Source: Dietzia psychralcaliphila (GTDB taxonomy: Bacteria; Actinomycetota; Actinomycetes; Mycobacteriales; Mycobacteriaceae). Taken from it: 64,000 bases of DNA. The stretch's first letter is position 1, and each line of letters opens with the position of its first letter. Of the stretch, positions 25,649 through 35,471 are shown piece by piece. Below the pieces are notes generated by a model. That model saw only the letters and a program-made list of their open reading frames with translations, was not told the DNA's origin and searched no databases. The translations under genes and the position numbers were made by a program. The DNA lies in NCBI RefSeq assembly GCF_003096095.1, contig NZ_CP015453.1:992001-1056000 (forward strand), written 5' to 3'.

Positions 25649-27253
25649 ATAGACCTCCGGACCCGTCTGCGTGGCGGCCGCCCCCTCCTCGGGGCGGCCG
25701 CCACGCTCGCGTGCTCCGCGGCGCTGATCCCGCTGGTCTACCTGTTCATCCGCGCGGGCGAGCGGGGACCCGCGCACGCGATCGACGTGGTCCGTTCGGG
25801 ACGCTCGGCCGAACTGCTCGTCAACACCGTCGTGCTCGTCGTCCTGGTCACCGCGTTGAGCGTGGTGGTGGGTGTCGCGCTCGCGTGGCTCACCGTGCGG
25901 ACGGACCTGCCCGGGGCGCCGGTGGTCGGCGCCCTGCTCTGCGTGCCACTGGCGATGCCCTCCTACGTCCTGGGCTACCTGTGGGTCGCCGATTTCCCCC
26001 AGGTCATGGGCCTACCGGGGTCGGTCATCGTGTTGACGATCTCGTGCTACCCGTACGTCTTCCTCCCCGCCGCCGCGGCACTGCGGGCCGTGGACCCGGG
26101 TCTGGAGGAGGTCGCCAGGACCCTGGGGCGCGGGTCCGTCAGGGCGGTGCTCGGGGTGACCCTGCGTCAGATCCGGCCCGCCGTCGCCGCCGGGGCGCTC
26201 CTCGTGGCTCTGTACACCCTCTCCGACTTCGGGGCGGTGGCCATGCTCCGGTACGAGGCGTTCACCGTGGGGATCTACCACAGCTACCGCGCCTCATTCG
26301 ACAGGGTGCCCGCAGCGGTTCTGGCCTGCGTGCTCATCGTGGTGGCGCTCGTGGTGATGGTGGGCGAGCGACGGGCCCGGCGGGGTGAGGTGGCCAGGGT
26401 CGGCGCGGGTGTGGACTCCCAGCCCGACCGGCTCCCGCTCGGGCGGCTGAGGCCACTGGCGCTCGCGGTGGTCGGACTCGTCCTGGCCGGTGGTGTGCTC
26501 GCCCCGCTCGTCGGGTTGCTCCGATGGGTGCGGGCCGCCGCCGAGGTGGACGTGTCGTGGGGCCCGGTCCTCGCAGCGGCGGCCACCACCGCGGGCGTCT
26601 CCGGCCTCGCGGCGCTCGTGACGATCGTATTGGCCCTGCCCATCGGGATCCTCGCCGCCCGGTCGAACGGTCCGGTGGCCCGGTCCACCGAGGCGGTGGC
26701 CCAGATCGGCTTCGCTCTCCCGGGCATCACTGTCGGACTGGCCGTGGTGTTCGTGGGGATCCGGCTGGTTCCCGGCCTGTACCAGCAGGTGCCGATGCTC
26801 GTGTTCGGGTACGTCGTGTTGTTCCTCCCGCTCGCCGTGGGGGTGGTCCGGTCCGCGGTCGGGGCGATCCCCACCGCGCTCGAGGACGCCTCCGGGGCCC
26901 TGGGATCGGGCCGGATCCGGACCTTCGTCCGCGTCGTCGCACCGCTCGCCATGCCGGGCGTCCTCGCCGGGGCGAGCCTGGTGTTCCTCAGCGTGGCCAA
27001 GGAGCTCCCCGCCACCCTTCTGTTGCGCCCCACCGGGACCGAGACCCTCGCCTCCGCGATGTGGGCGCAGACAGAGGTGGCGGCCTACTCCCAGGCGGCT
27101 CCCTACGCCGCGATGCTCGTGGCCGTGGCGGTGATCCCCGCCGCGGTGCTCGGCAGGTCGTTCGGGTGGGGCGCCGGCGGGTCCGGGCGAGGCGTCCCGG
27201 CGCGGACCGCAATCGCCGCACGTTCGGAGGAGACACAGGTGGGTGCCACATGA
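25649..27253 (+). CDS. Iron(III) ABC transporter permease, with an unusual start
   Basis: An FbpB-type permease with about 12 hydrophobic segments in two duplicated halves; EAA-like loops appear as LEEVARTLGRGSVRAVLGVT and LEDASGALGSGRIRTFVRVV. The first transmembrane helix (LLGAAATLACSAALIPLVYL) is encoded upstream of the first canonical start, a GTG at 25787. In this frame a stop at 25631-25633 bounds the 5' end, and between it and the helix only ATA (25649) or CTG (25667) could initiate. I give 25649 as the likely gene boundary; the start codon is uncertain. It overlaps the ATPase start by 4 nt (ATGA). Confidence 0.85.
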   Translation: MDLRTRLRGGRPLLGAAATLACSAALIPLVYLFIRAGERGPAHAIDVVRSGRSAELLVNTVVLVVLVTALSVVVGVALAWLTVRTDLPGAPVVGALLCVPLAMPSYVLGYLWVADFPQVMGLPGSVIVLTISCYPYVFLPAAAALRAVDPGLEEVARTLGRGSVRAVLGVTLRQIRPAVAAGALLVALYTLSDFGAVAMLRYEAFTVGIYHSYRASFDRVPAAVLACVLIVVALVVMVGERRARRGEVARVGAGVDSQPDRLPLGRLRPLALAVVGLVLAGGVLAPLVGLLRWVRAAAEVDVSWGPVLAAAATTAGVSGLAALVTIVLALPIGILAARSNGPVARSTEAVAQIGFALPGITVGLAVVFVGIRLVPGLYQQVPMLVFGYVVLFLPLAVGVVRSAVGAIPTALEDASGALGSGRIRTFVRVVAPLAMPGVLAGASLVFLSVAKELPATLLLRPTGTETLASAMWAQTEVAAYSQAAPYAAMLVAVAVIPAAVLGRSFGWGAGGSGRGVPARTAIAARSEETQVGAT

Positions 27254-28323
27254 CGGCGAGAAGACGCCCCGGCGGCGAGCTAGAGCTCTGCGGGGTGACC
27301 GGCGGGTACGGCGGGACCACGGTCGTCCGGGACCTCGATCTGAGAGTGGGCTCCGGTGAATCGCTGGCCGTTCTCGGGGCTTCCGGATCGGGCAAGACCA
27401 CCGTGCTCCGCATGATCGCCGGCCTCCACCCGGTCTCGGCGGGCCGCATCCTCGTCGACGGCCGGCGCGTGGACCCCCTGCCCGCCCAACACCGCGGTAT
27501 CGGTCTCGTCCCCCAGCAGGGCGCGCTCTTCCCCCACCTGACCGTCGCCCGGAACGTCGGATTCGGTCTCGTCCCCGTCGATCCGGTGGCCCGGTGGCGC
27601 AGTCGCGCCGAGAGGGCGGCCCGTGTCCGCGAGGTCCTCGAGTTGGTCGGGTTGGAGGATCGCGCGGACGACCGTCCTTCGCGACTCTCCGGCGGCCAGC
27701 AACAGAGAGTCGCGCTCGCACGTGCGCTCGCCCCGGGCTCGGGGCTCATCCTGCTCGACGAACCGTTCAGCGCGCTCGACGCGGCACTCCGGGGACGGGT
27801 CCGCGCCGAGGTCTCCGCGCTGCTCGCGGAGTCCGGTGCCACGTCCGTGCTCGTCACCCACGATCGCGCGGAGGCGCTGGCCACCGCGGATCGCGTCGCC
27901 GTGCTCATCGACGGCCGCCTCGCCCAGGTCGACACCCCGGAACGGCTCTACAACCATCCCGTGAGCCGTGAGGTCGCCCAGCTGGCAGGCGAGGTGGTGC
28001 TGCTCCCGGCCACGGCGGACGGCGAGGTCGCCCACACCATCATCGGTACGGTCCCGCTGGACACGCCCGCGCACGGGGTCGGCACGGTCCTGTGGCGCCC
28101 CGAGAGCCTGTCGGTCCGTCGGGTCGGGCCGGAAGGGCACGGCGTGTGCACCGGCGTGGAGTTCGTCGGTGCATCGACGCTCATCCGGATGTGGTTCGAC
28201 GGTACCGATCAGAGCTTCGCGGTCCCGGTCTCAGGTGGCGAGGTGTTCGAGGTGGGGGCCCGGGTCGAGGTGACGCCGTTGCGCCCGGCCGTCTTCCACC
28301 CCGGGGCCTCGGCGCCGGGCTGA
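27250..28323 (+). CDS. Iron(III) ABC transporter ATP-binding protein
   Basis: A 357-residue ABC ATPase. GASGSGKTT is Walker A, VPQQGALFPHLTV contains the Q-loop, LSGGQQQRVALARAL the signature, LILLDEPFSALD Walker B and D-loop, and LVTHDRAEAL the switch His. Residues about 240-357 form a TOBE-like regulatory domain, as in FbpC. It is the last gene of the operon and is translationally coupled to the permease. Confidence 0.94.
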   Translation: MTARRRPGGELELCGVTGGYGGTTVVRDLDLRVGSGESLAVLGASGSGKTTVLRMIAGLHPVSAGRILVDGRRVDPLPAQHRGIGLVPQQGALFPHLTVARNVGFGLVPVDPVARWRSRAERAARVREVLELVGLEDRADDRPSRLSGGQQQRVALARALAPGSGLILLDEPFSALDAALRGRVRAEVSALLAESGATSVLVTHDRAEALATADRVAVLIDGRLAQVDTPERLYNHPVSREVAQLAGEVVLLPATADGEVAHTIIGTVPLDTPAHGVGTVLWRPESLSVRRVGPEGHGVCTGVEFVGASTLIRMWFDGTDQSFAVPVSGGEVFEVGARVEVTPLRPAVFHPGASAPG

Positions 28324-28349
28324 TCGGCGCTCGGTGCCGAAGTGATCAG
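28320..28349. terminator. Possible bidirectional terminator between the iron operon and glpK
   Basis: CTGATC (28320-28325) and GATCAG (28344-28349) enclose an inner CGGC/GCCG stem. The structure overlaps the last codons of both convergent genes, in a gap of only 22 nt. The bulges make it a weak hairpin. Confidence 0.4.
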
Positions 28350-29905
28350 CTCTCGGTGGCGGCCCAGCCCAGGGTCCGTTCGACGGCGTCGTTCCAGCGG
28401 CCCCAGAGACGGGCGCGTTCCTCCTCGCCCATGCGGGGCTCCCACCGCCGGTCCTCTCGCCACAACTCGCGGAGCCGGTCGGGGGAGTCCCACTGGCCCA
28501 CCGCCAGGCCCGCGGCGAACGCGGCACCCAGGGCCGTGGTCTCGGTGACCTCGGGGCGGATCACGTCGATGCCCAGGATGTCCGCCTGGAACTGCATCAG
28601 GTAGTCGTTGACCACCATCCCGCCGTCCACGCGAAGCGCCTCGGCGGTCTTGCCGGCGTCAGCGGCCATCGCGTCGGTCATCTCGCGGGTCTGGAACGCG
28701 GTTGCCTCGAGCGCCGCCCGCGCCAGGTGCGCCCGGGTGTGGAATCTGGTCAGGCCCACCAGGGTGCCGCGCGCGTCCGGGCGCCATCGAGGGGCGAGTA
28801 GTCCGGAGAACGCGGGCACGAGGTAGCAGTCACCGTTGTCCTCCAACGAGTTCGCCAGTTCCTCGGTCTCCTCCGCGCTCGAGATCACCCCGAGGTTGTC
28901 CCGCAGCCACTGCACCAGTGAGCCCGCCACCGCCACGGAGCCCTCCAGCGCGTACACGGGATCGGCGTCACCGAGCTGGTAGCAGATGGTGGTGAGCAGC
29001 CCGTTCTCGCTGAACTGTGGTGTGGTGCCGGTATTGAGCAGCAGGAAGGCGCCGGTCCCGTAGGTGTTCTTGGCGTCGCCGGGGTCGAAGCAGGTCTGAC
29101 CGAACATGGCCGCCTGTTGGTCACCGAGGATCCCCGCGATCGGGGTCCCGCCGAACATGCGCCGCTCGGTCACGTGCCCGACCACCCCCGAGGACGGCAC
29201 GATGTCGGGCAGCATCGCCCGCGGTACCCCGATCTCGCCGCAGAGCTCGTCGCACCACTCCAGGGTCCGCAGATCCATGAGCAGGGTCCGGGAGGCGTTG
29301 GTGACGTCGGTGACGTGGAGCGCGGGCTCACCGTCGGTCCCGCCGCGGCGACCACCGGTCAGGTTCCACACCAGCCACGAGTCGATCGTCCCGGCCAGCA
29401 GTTCTCCGGCCTCTGCCCGCTCGGTGCCGCGCAGGCCCTCGGAATCGAGGTGGTCGAGGATCCACCGGATCTTGGGACCCGCGAAGTAGGTGGACAGGGG
29501 TAGCCCGGTGGCGTCCCGGAACCGGTCGTCGCCGTCGGGGTGTTCCGCCGCCAACCGGGCGCAGATCCCGGAGGTCCGGGTGTCCTGCCAGACGATCGCG
29601 TTGTAGACCGGGTCGCCGCTCTCCCGCTCCCACACCACCACGGTCTCCCGCTGGTTGGTGATGCCGATCGCGCTCACCAACGCCGGTTCGAGGTCGGCGT
29701 GACCGGCCACCTGGGCCATGGCGGTCCGCACGTTCTCCCAGATCTCCAGGGGGTCGTGTTCCACCCACCCGGCCCGGGGCAGGATCTGCCGGTGTTCGAC
29801 CTGCGCGGTGGCCGCCGGGACAGGCAGACCGTCGTGGTCGAAGAGGATGGCCCGTGAGGACGTGGTCCCCTGGTCGATCGCGAGGATGAAGGTGTTACGC
29901 GTCAC
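28346..29905 (-). CDS. glpK: Glycerol kinase
   Basis: A 519-residue FGGY-family kinase that phosphorylates glycerol to glycerol-3-phosphate. [21 protein letters not shown] (in part) is the N-terminal phosphate motif, [13 protein letters not shown] the substrate-site region, [14 protein letters not shown] and [12 protein letters not shown] the ATP-site segments and [19 protein letters not shown] the late FGGY signature. It is divergent from glpD with 79 nt between the starts, so the two steps of glycerol catabolism share a promoter region. Confidence 0.96.
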   Translation of the reverse strand: MTRNTFILAIDQGTTSSRAILFDHDGLPVPAATAQVEHRQILPRAGWVEHDPLEIWENVRTAMAQVAGHADLEPALVSAIGITNQRETVVVWERESGDPVYNAIVWQDTRTSGICARLAAEHPDGDDRFRDATGLPLSTYFAGPKIRWILDHLDSEGLRGTERAEAGELLAGTIDSWLVWNLTGGRRGGTDGEPALHVTDVTNASRTLLMDLRTLEWCDELCGEIGVPRAMLPDIVPSSGVVGHVTERRMFGGTPIAGILGDQQAAMFGQTCFDPGDAKNTYGTGAFLLLNTGTTPQFSENGLLTTICYQLGDADPVYALEGSVAVAGSLVQWLRDNLGVISSAEETEELANSLEDNGDCYLVPAFSGLLAPRWRPDARGTLVGLTRFHTRAHLARAALEATAFQTREMTDAMAADAGKTAEALRVDGGMVVNDYLMQFQADILGIDVIRPEVTETTALGAAFAAGLAVGQWDSPDRLRELWREDRRWEPRMGEEERARLWGRWNDAVERTLGWAATES

Positions 29906-29984
29906 GTCGACAGACTACGTCCGGCCGGGCGTAGAGTCGGGCGCGACCGGCCGGAATCCGATGCCCGGCCTCGGAGGGAGCGCG

Positions 29985-31769
29985 ATGCCCACGATCAGAT
30001 CACGGTCCGTACTCGGCCCCGAACGCCGGGCCGAGGCGTGGCAGAGATTGTCGGAGGAGTCGTTCGACATCGTGATCGTGGGGGGTGGTGTCGTGGGCAC
30101 CGGCAGCGCCGTCGACGCGGCCACGCGCGGCCTGAGCGTCGCGGTGGTCGAGGCCCGGGACTTCGCCGCGGGAACCTCCTCGCGCAGCTCCAAGATGTTC
30201 CACGGTGGGCTCCGGTACCTGGAGCAGCTCGACTTCGGACTCGTCGCGGAAGCCCTCCACGAGCGCGAGCTGAGCATGACCCGACTCGCCCCGCACCTGG
30301 TCAAGCCCCTCAAGTTCCTCTTCCCGCTCACCCGTCGCTTCTGGGAACGTCCCTACATGGCCGCGGGATTCGTCCTCTACGACCTGATGGGCGGAGCCAA
30401 GAGCGTCCCGCCGCAGAAGCACTACAGCCGCGCCGGCGCGCGCCGCGTGGCCCCGGGTCTGCGCGAGGACGCCGTGGTGGGCGGGATCCGGTACTGGGAC
30501 ACGCTCGTCGACGACGCACGGCACACACTCACGCTCGCCCGCACCGCCGCCCTGCACGGCGCGGTGGTCGCCAACTCCACCCAGGTGATCGGGTACCTGC
30601 GGGAGGGCGAACGGGTGACCGGCGTGAGGGTCCGCGACGCCGAGACCGGCCGGGAGACGGACGTGCGCGCCGGGGTGGTGCTCAACGCGGCGGGCGTGTG
30701 GACCGACCACCTGCAGGAGATGCTGGGCGAGAAGGGCGGCTTCACGGTCCGCGCCTCCAAGGGCGTGCACATCGTCGTGGACCGCGACAAGGTCGACTCG
30801 GAGGCCGCTCTCATCCTGCGCACCGAGAAATCCGTGCTCTTCGTCATCCCCTGGGGCGAGTACTGGATCATCGGCACCACCGACACCGACTGGCAGCTCG
30901 ATCTGGCCCACCCGGCTGCGACGGGGGCGGACATCGACTACATCCTGGGGCACGTCAACGCGGTGCTCACGACCCCGATCGTGCGGGACGACGTCCGCGG
31001 CGTGTACGCGGGGCTGCGCCCGCTGCTCTCGGGCGGGGCCGATTCCACCGCCAAGCTCTCACGGGAACACGCCGTGATGACCGTGGCTCCGGGTGCCGTG
31101 GTGGTGGCGGGCGGCAAGTACACCACCTACCGGGTCATGGCGGCGGATGCGGTCGACGCGGCGGTCAACGAACTGGGGGAGCGTGCCGCGACGGTGCCCG
31201 CCTCCACCACGGAACACATCCCACTCCTCGGCGCCGACGGATACCCGGCCATGGTCAACCGCGCCGACCGGATCGCCGACCACTACGAGATCCGCGAGGA
31301 GCAGGCCCAGCATCTGCTCGGTCGTTACGGGTCGCTCCTCGAGAACGTTCTCGACCTGGCCTCGGGCCGCCCCGATCTGCTGGAGACCCTCGGTGGCGCC
31401 GAGCGCTACCTGCGAGTCGAGATCGTCTACGCCGCCCTCGCGGAGGCCGCACTGCACCTGGAGGACGTCCTGGTGCGCCGGACCCGGATCTCCATGGAGT
31501 ACCAGCACGGAGGCGTGGCGTGCGCACGCGAGGTCGCGCAGCTCATGGCGGAAGTGCTGGACTGGGATACCGATCGCGTCGAGCGCGAGATCGAGATGTT
31601 CGAGCAGCGGGTCGCAGCCGAGCTGGCCAGCCAGGTGACGGAGTCCGACGACGAGGCGGACCGATTCCTCCGCGGCGTGCCCGAGGTCCGCGAGTTCCTG
31701 GTGGAGGCGGCCTTCGATCCCGCGAGCGCCCAGCCGGTCGTCGACCACCCGGTCGAGCAGGGGGCCTGA
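29985..31769 (+). CDS. glpD: Glycerol-3-phosphate dehydrogenase, quinone-linked
   Basis: A 594-residue FAD enzyme that oxidises glycerol-3-phosphate to dihydroxyacetone phosphate at the membrane. FDIVIVGGGVVGTGSAVDAA is the FAD motif, SSRSSKMFHGGLRYLEQLDFGLV the glpD signature region, and GKYTTYRVMAADAVD the C-terminal flavin-contact segment. Residues about 450-594 are the helical DAO_C-type domain. GGAGGGAG precedes the ATG at 29985. It corresponds to M. tuberculosis glpD2 (Rv3302c), which also adjoins lpdA; here the iron importer and glpK lie between them. Confidence 0.95.
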   Translation: MPTIRSRSVLGPERRAEAWQRLSEESFDIVIVGGGVVGTGSAVDAATRGLSVAVVEARDFAAGTSSRSSKMFHGGLRYLEQLDFGLVAEALHERELSMTRLAPHLVKPLKFLFPLTRRFWERPYMAAGFVLYDLMGGAKSVPPQKHYSRAGARRVAPGLREDAVVGGIRYWDTLVDDARHTLTLARTAALHGAVVANSTQVIGYLREGERVTGVRVRDAETGRETDVRAGVVLNAAGVWTDHLQEMLGEKGGFTVRASKGVHIVVDRDKVDSEAALILRTEKSVLFVIPWGEYWIIGTTDTDWQLDLAHPAATGADIDYILGHVNAVLTTPIVRDDVRGVYAGLRPLLSGGADSTAKLSREHAVMTVAPGAVVVAGGKYTTYRVMAADAVDAAVNELGERAATVPASTTEHIPLLGADGYPAMVNRADRIADHYEIREEQAQHLLGRYGSLLENVLDLASGRPDLLETLGGAERYLRVEIVYAALAEAALHLEDVLVRRTRISMEYQHGGVACAREVAQLMAEVLDWDTDRVEREIEMFEQRVAAELASQVTESDDEADRFLRGVPEVREFLVEAAFDPASAQPVVDHPVEQGA

Positions 31770-31800
31770 GGCCCTACGACGGACGGCCCCGGTCGTCGGC

Positions 31801-31836
31801 GGACCCCGAACCGGACCCCGAACCGGACCCCGAACC
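31801..31836. repeat. 12-bp tandem repeat, three copies
   Basis: GGACCCCGAACC is repeated exactly at 31801, 31813 and 31825, starting 32 nt after the glpD stop. It lies next to the palindromic element at 31871 in the gap between convergent glpD and accA3. Confidence 0.9.
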
Positions 31837-31870
31837 GTTCCTGCCCGTTCCCGCCCCGCCCGAAACCAGA

Positions 31871-31940
31871 AATCCGCTACCGTCCTGTCCGACCCGCCAC
31901 CCCGATACGGGTAGCTGATCGTGCGGGAGAGTAGCGGATT
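31871..31940. repeat. Dispersed palindromic element, copy 1
   Basis: Outer arms AATCCGCTAC (31871-31880) and GTAGCGGATT (31931-31940) are perfect complements. Inside lies a second imperfect hairpin, with CCACCC opposite GGGTAGC around CGATAC. The same design, with the same 50-nt distance between the 9-nt core arms, occurs at 41945-42018. It sits between the convergent genes glpD and accA3. Confidence 0.75.
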
Positions 31941-31996
31941 CCGGGAGGGGTGGACGCGACGACGGCGCCGACCGGGTGGTCGGCCCCGTCAGCGGG

Positions 31997-33784
31997 TCAC
32001 TTGATCTCGCAGAGCACTGCACCCTGGGTGACCGCGGCACCGGCGTCCACGGACAGGTCGGTGATGACGCCGTCCTTGTGCGCGGTGACCGGGTTCTCCA
32101 TCTTCATGGCCTCGAGCACGGCCACGAGCTCGCCGGTCTTGACCTCCTGGCCCTCCTCGACGGCCACCTTCACGACGGTGCCCTGCATGGGGGCCGACAC
32201 GGCGTCACCGGACGCGGCCGCACCGGCGGCGCCGCCACGGGTCCGGGCCTTGGCCTTACGGCGGACGGTGCCGCCGTCGTGCGATCCGCCGAAGGCCAGA
32301 TCGCCGGGCAGCGAGACCTCGACGCGGCGGCCGTCCACCTCGACGACGACCTTCTTGCGCTCGACGGGCTCGTCATCGTCGGCCGGGGCGCCGGTCGCGG
32401 TCCACGGCTCGATCGGGTTGTCCCACTCCTCCTCGATCCACTTGGTGTAGACGTCGAAGCCCTTGCCGTCGCCGACGAACGCGGGGTTGGTGACGACGTG
32501 GGCGTGGAACGGCAGGACGGTGGCCATGCCCTCGATCTTGTACTCGGCGAGCGCGCGCGCCGAGCGGGCGAGCGCCTGGTCGCGGTCCTCGCCCCAGACG
32601 ATCAGCTTGGCGAGCATCGAGTCGAACTGGCCGCCGATCGTGTCGCCCTGCTCGACGCCGGAGTCCATGCGCACACCCGGGCCGGTGGGCTCCTGGTAGG
32701 TGGTGATGGTGCCGGGGGCCGGGAGGAAGCCGCGGCCGGCGTCCTCGCCGTTGATGCGGAACTCGAACGCGTGGCCACGGGGGGCCGGGTCCTCGGTGAA
32801 CTCGAGCACCTCGCCCTCCGCGATCTTGAACTGCTGCAGCACGAGGTCGATTCCCGCGGTCTCCTCGGTGACCGGGTGCTCCACCTGGAGGCGGGTGTTG
32901 ACCTCGAGGAAGGAGATCGTGTCGCCCTGGACCATGTACTCGACGGTGCCGGCGCCGTAGTAGCCGGCCTCCTTGCAGATGGCCTTGGCCGAGTCGTGGA
33001 TCCGCTTGCGCTGCTCGTCGGTGAGGAACGGCGCCGGGGCCTCCTCGACGAGCTTCTGGAAACGGCGCTGCAGGGAGCAGTCGCGGGTGCCGGCCACGAC
33101 GACGTTGCCGTGCTGGTCGGCAAGTACCTGGGCCTCGACGTGGCGGGCCTTGTCGAGGTACTGCTCCACGAAGCACTCGCCGCGGCCGAACGCGGAGATG
33201 GCCTCACGGGTGGCCGAGTCGAAGAGTTCGGCGACCTCGGACATCTCGTGCGCGACCTTCATCCCGCGCCCGCCACCACCGAAGGCGGCCTTGATGGCGA
33301 TGGGCAGGCCGTACTCCTCCGCGAACGTCACGACCTCGCTCGCGTCCTTGACCGGGTCCTTGGTGCCGGCCGCCATCGGAGCCTTGGCGCGCTCGGCGAT
33401 GTGGCGTGCGGTGACCTTGTCGCCCAGGTCGCGGATGGCGCTCGGCGGCGGGCCGATCCAGATCAGCCCGGCGTCGATGACGGCCTGCGCGAAGTCGGCG
33501 TTCTCGGAGAGGAAGCCGTACCCGGGGTGGATGGCGTCGGCGCCGGACTTCGCGGCGGCGTCAAGGATCTTGTCGAAGACCAGGTAGGACTCCGCGGACG
33601 TCTGGCCCCCGAGGGCGAAGGCCTCGTCGGCCAGCTTGACGAACAATGCATCGGCGTCGGGCTCGGCGTACACGGCCACGCTGGCCAGACCGGCGTCCTT
33701 CGCCGCGCGGATCACACGTACAGCGATCTCGCCGCGGTTGGCGACGAGGACCTTGGTGATGTGAGAGCTGGCATGACTGGGCAC
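31997..33784 (-). CDS. accA3: Acyl-CoA carboxylase alpha subunit (biotin carboxylase + BCCP)
   Basis: A 595-residue biotin carboxylase/biotin carrier fusion, the shared alpha subunit for acetyl-, propionyl- and long-chain acyl-CoA carboxylation. [20 protein letters not shown] is the N-terminal domain, [15 protein letters not shown] the glycine-rich ATP-grasp loop, and [16 protein letters not shown] the carboxylase signature. [15 protein letters not shown] near the C-terminus holds the biotinylated Lys. AGGAGG precedes the GTG at 33784. Partners AccD5 and AccE and the biotin ligase BirA are encoded 1.5-4 kb upstream. Confidence 0.97.
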   Translation of the reverse strand: MPSHASSHITKVLVANRGEIAVRVIRAAKDAGLASVAVYAEPDADALFVKLADEAFALGGQTSAESYLVFDKILDAAAKSGADAIHPGYGFLSENADFAQAVIDAGLIWIGPPPSAIRDLGDKVTARHIAERAKAPMAAGTKDPVKDASEVVTFAEEYGLPIAIKAAFGGGGRGMKVAHEMSEVAELFDSATREAISAFGRGECFVEQYLDKARHVEAQVLADQHGNVVVAGTRDCSLQRRFQKLVEEAPAPFLTDEQRKRIHDSAKAICKEAGYYGAGTVEYMVQGDTISFLEVNTRLQVEHPVTEETAGIDLVLQQFKIAEGEVLEFTEDPAPRGHAFEFRINGEDAGRGFLPAPGTITTYQEPTGPGVRMDSGVEQGDTIGGQFDSMLAKLIVWGEDRDQALARSARALAEYKIEGMATVLPFHAHVVTNPAFVGDGKGFDVYTKWIEEEWDNPIEPWTATGAPADDDEPVERKKVVVEVDGRRVEVSLPGDLAFGGSHDGGTVRRKAKARTRGGAAGAAASGDAVSAPMQGTVVKVAVEEGQEVKTGELVAVLEAMKMENPVTAHKDGVITDLSVDAGAAVTQGAVLCEIK

Positions 33785-33949
33785 TCAGGGCCTCCTGGTG
33801 ATGGACGTCTCTTAGACCGGTGCGCCCGGTAGGGGCACCGATATTCTCCAGCAGTCTAATGAGAGGCCCCCCTCATGTGTGGGATTGGGGGTCCAAGGGT
33901 TGCCCGACGGGGGCGGGCGGGACGACCCTCCGCCTCTCTGACCTGCTCG

Positions 33950-34630
33950 TCAGGTGCGGAGTCCCGGCCGCCACAACTCGTGCGCGTGGAGACCGGCGTC
34001 CTCGAGGAGGCGCCGAAGGAGCGGCAGGCTGAGCCCGATGACGCTCGACGGGTCGCCGTCGATCCGGTCGATGAACCAGCCGCCGAGGGACTCGATCGTG
34101 AAGGCGCCGGCGCACTCCAGCGGTTCACCGGTGCGGAGGTACACGTCCAGGTCGGCGTCCGAGGGGGCGCCGAAGTGCACGGTGGTGTCGGAGGTGTCGG
34201 TTCCCCTGTTCGTGACGACGAGGGGGTCGTCCCCCGTGAGGTCGGCGACCATCAGGGAGTGACCGGTGATCAGGACCCCGTGGCGACCGCGCATCTTCTT
34301 CCACCGCGCCATGGCCCGCTCGTAGGTGTGCGGCTTGCCCTCGAGCCGTCCGTCCACGAGGAGCATCGAGTCGCAGCCCACCACGATGAGCGTGTCGGCG
34401 CCCGCCGCACGTGCCTCGGCCGCGAGTGACCCGCCCTCCCGCTCGAGGACGTCCTCCGCCTTCGCACGGGCCAGTTCCTCCACCACGCGCACATGCGGGG
34501 TGCCCGTGGGGAGTGCGGCCTGCAGGGCGTCCTCGTCGACCTGTGGGTGTCTGACGAGCGGGTCCACGCCGGCCTGCTGGAGGATCCGCAGGCGGGAAGG
34601 GGAGGCGGAGGCGAGGACGAACGTGATCAT
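33950..34630 (-). CDS. maf: Nucleoside triphosphate pyrophosphatase (Maf family)
   Basis: A 226-residue house-cleaning pyrophosphatase that hydrolyses non-canonical or methylated NTPs such as dTTP or UTP analogues. FVLASASPSRLRILQQAGV is the N-terminal Maf signature with the SxSPxR loop, VGCDSMLLVDGRLEGKP the metal-site region with the conserved Asp, and GGWFIDRIDGDPSSVIGLSL the C-terminal signature. It lies between the carboxylase genes, as in M. tuberculosis (Rv3282). Confidence 0.95.
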   Translation of the reverse strand: MITFVLASASPSRLRILQQAGVDPLVRHPQVDEDALQAALPTGTPHVRVVEELARAKAEDVLEREGGSLAAEARAAGADTLIVVGCDSMLLVDGRLEGKPHTYERAMARWKKMRGRHGVLITGHSLMVADLTGDDPLVVTNRGTDTSDTTVHFGAPSDADLDVYLRTGEPLECAGAFTIESLGGWFIDRIDGDPSSVIGLSLPLLRRLLEDAGLHAHELWRPGLRT

Positions 34631-34651
34631 GGGCCCAGCGTAGCCAGGGCC

Positions 34652-35074
34652 TCAGGCCCGCGGCAGCAGCATGGTCACGGTGAGCGTGGTGCGTTCGAGC
34701 GCGCGCACCGAGTGGCGCAGCATCGGGGTGAGGTGGAGCATCTCGCCGGGCAGCAGGTCCACGGTGCGGTCCGGGAGTCCGAACTCCACGCGGCCACGGA
34801 GTACCTGGACGAGGATCGGGTGGTGGGCCGCGTGGTCGCCAAGCTCGTGGCCCTCTCCGAATTCGAACGCCACGATCTTGGCGGTCTCGTCCTCGTGGAC
34901 GACGGAGGCCCGTGGACGGTTTTCCATCGGTTCGGCGCGGCCGATGATGTCCGCCAGATGGGTGGCGGTGCCCTCGGTGGTGCCGGCCCGGCTGCCGTGC
35001 GAGCGCCGGTCCCGGGTCGCGGGGTCCGAACCGCCCTGCGAGCTGTCCTCCGGGGTCGCGGGGTCGTCGGACAT
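34652..35074 (-). CDS. Cupin-domain protein
   Basis: A 140-residue protein. Residues 1-40 are polar and probably disordered, and residues about 55-140 form a single cupin barrel. HELGDHAAHHPILVQVLRGRVEFG provides the first metal-site strand region, with several His, and LLPGEMLHLTPMLRHSVRAL the second motif (P-G-x6-L-x5-H). The DNA shows AGGAGG before the ATG at 35074, which fixes the start. It lies between accE and maf on the same strand. Role unknown; small cupins of this type often bind metals or small effectors. Confidence 0.8.
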   Translation of the reverse strand: MSDDPATPEDSSQGGSDPATRDRRSHGSRAGTTEGTATHLADIIGRAEPMENRPRASVVHEDETAKIVAFEFGEGHELGDHAAHHPILVQVLRGRVEFGLPDRTVDLLPGEMLHLTPMLRHSVRALERTTLTVTMLLPRA

Positions 35075-35104
35075 GTGGTTCCTCCTGTGGGGGTGTACAC
35101 GGAC

Positions 35105-35184
35105 ACCACAGCCGCCCCTGGCTCCGCACTCACGCCCGCGCTTCGGTGCGCGCGGGCGTGCGGGGACGGGGGCGGCTGTGTGGT
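35105..35184 (-). terminator. Nested hairpin after accE
   Basis: Outer arms ACCACAGCCGCCCC (35105-35118) and 35169-35184 pair with a 2-nt bulge. An inner perfect 11-bp stem, CACGCCCGCGC (35131-35141) with 35150-35160, has an 8-nt loop. The structure starts 21 nt past the accE stop on the minus strand and separates it from the cupin gene, so it probably terminates the accD5-accE transcript. Confidence 0.75.
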
Positions 35185-35204
35185 GCTGCCGGGTGTCGGC
35201 CGCC

Positions 35205-35471
35205 TCAGTACTGGCGGCGGTTGAGGAACGAGGTGGGGTTGTATCCGAACGGCGACCGCAGCCGGTCGTCATATGAGCCCCAGTCGTCCTTGATCCCCGT
35301 GGGGAACTCGCCCTCGTGGACCGCGTTCCCCTGGGCGGTGGCCAGGACGGCGGACAGGATGCCCACCTCGACCGCGGTCGGGTTTCCGCGAACCACCTGG
35401 AAGAACGGTGCCTCGGTCTTGTTCTCCCCGCCCGCCTTGTCCGCGTCCGGCTGCTGCTCGCCGGCCGTCAC
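35205..35471 (-). CDS. accE: Acyl-CoA carboxylase epsilon subunit
   Basis: An 88-residue small subunit that stabilises and activates the AccA3-AccD5 complex. A charged, disordered N-terminus is followed by [22 protein letters not shown], the conserved epsilon-subunit helix region, and the tail ends in [14 protein letters not shown]. The GTG at 35471 overlaps the accD5 stop by 4 nt, so the two subunits are made together. The longer open frame upstream is a shadow of accD5. Confidence 0.93.
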   Translation of the reverse strand: MTAGEQQPDADKAGGENKTEAPFFQVVRGNPTAVEVGILSAVLATAQGNAVHEGEFPTGIKDDWGSYDDRLRSPFGYNPTSFLNRRQY

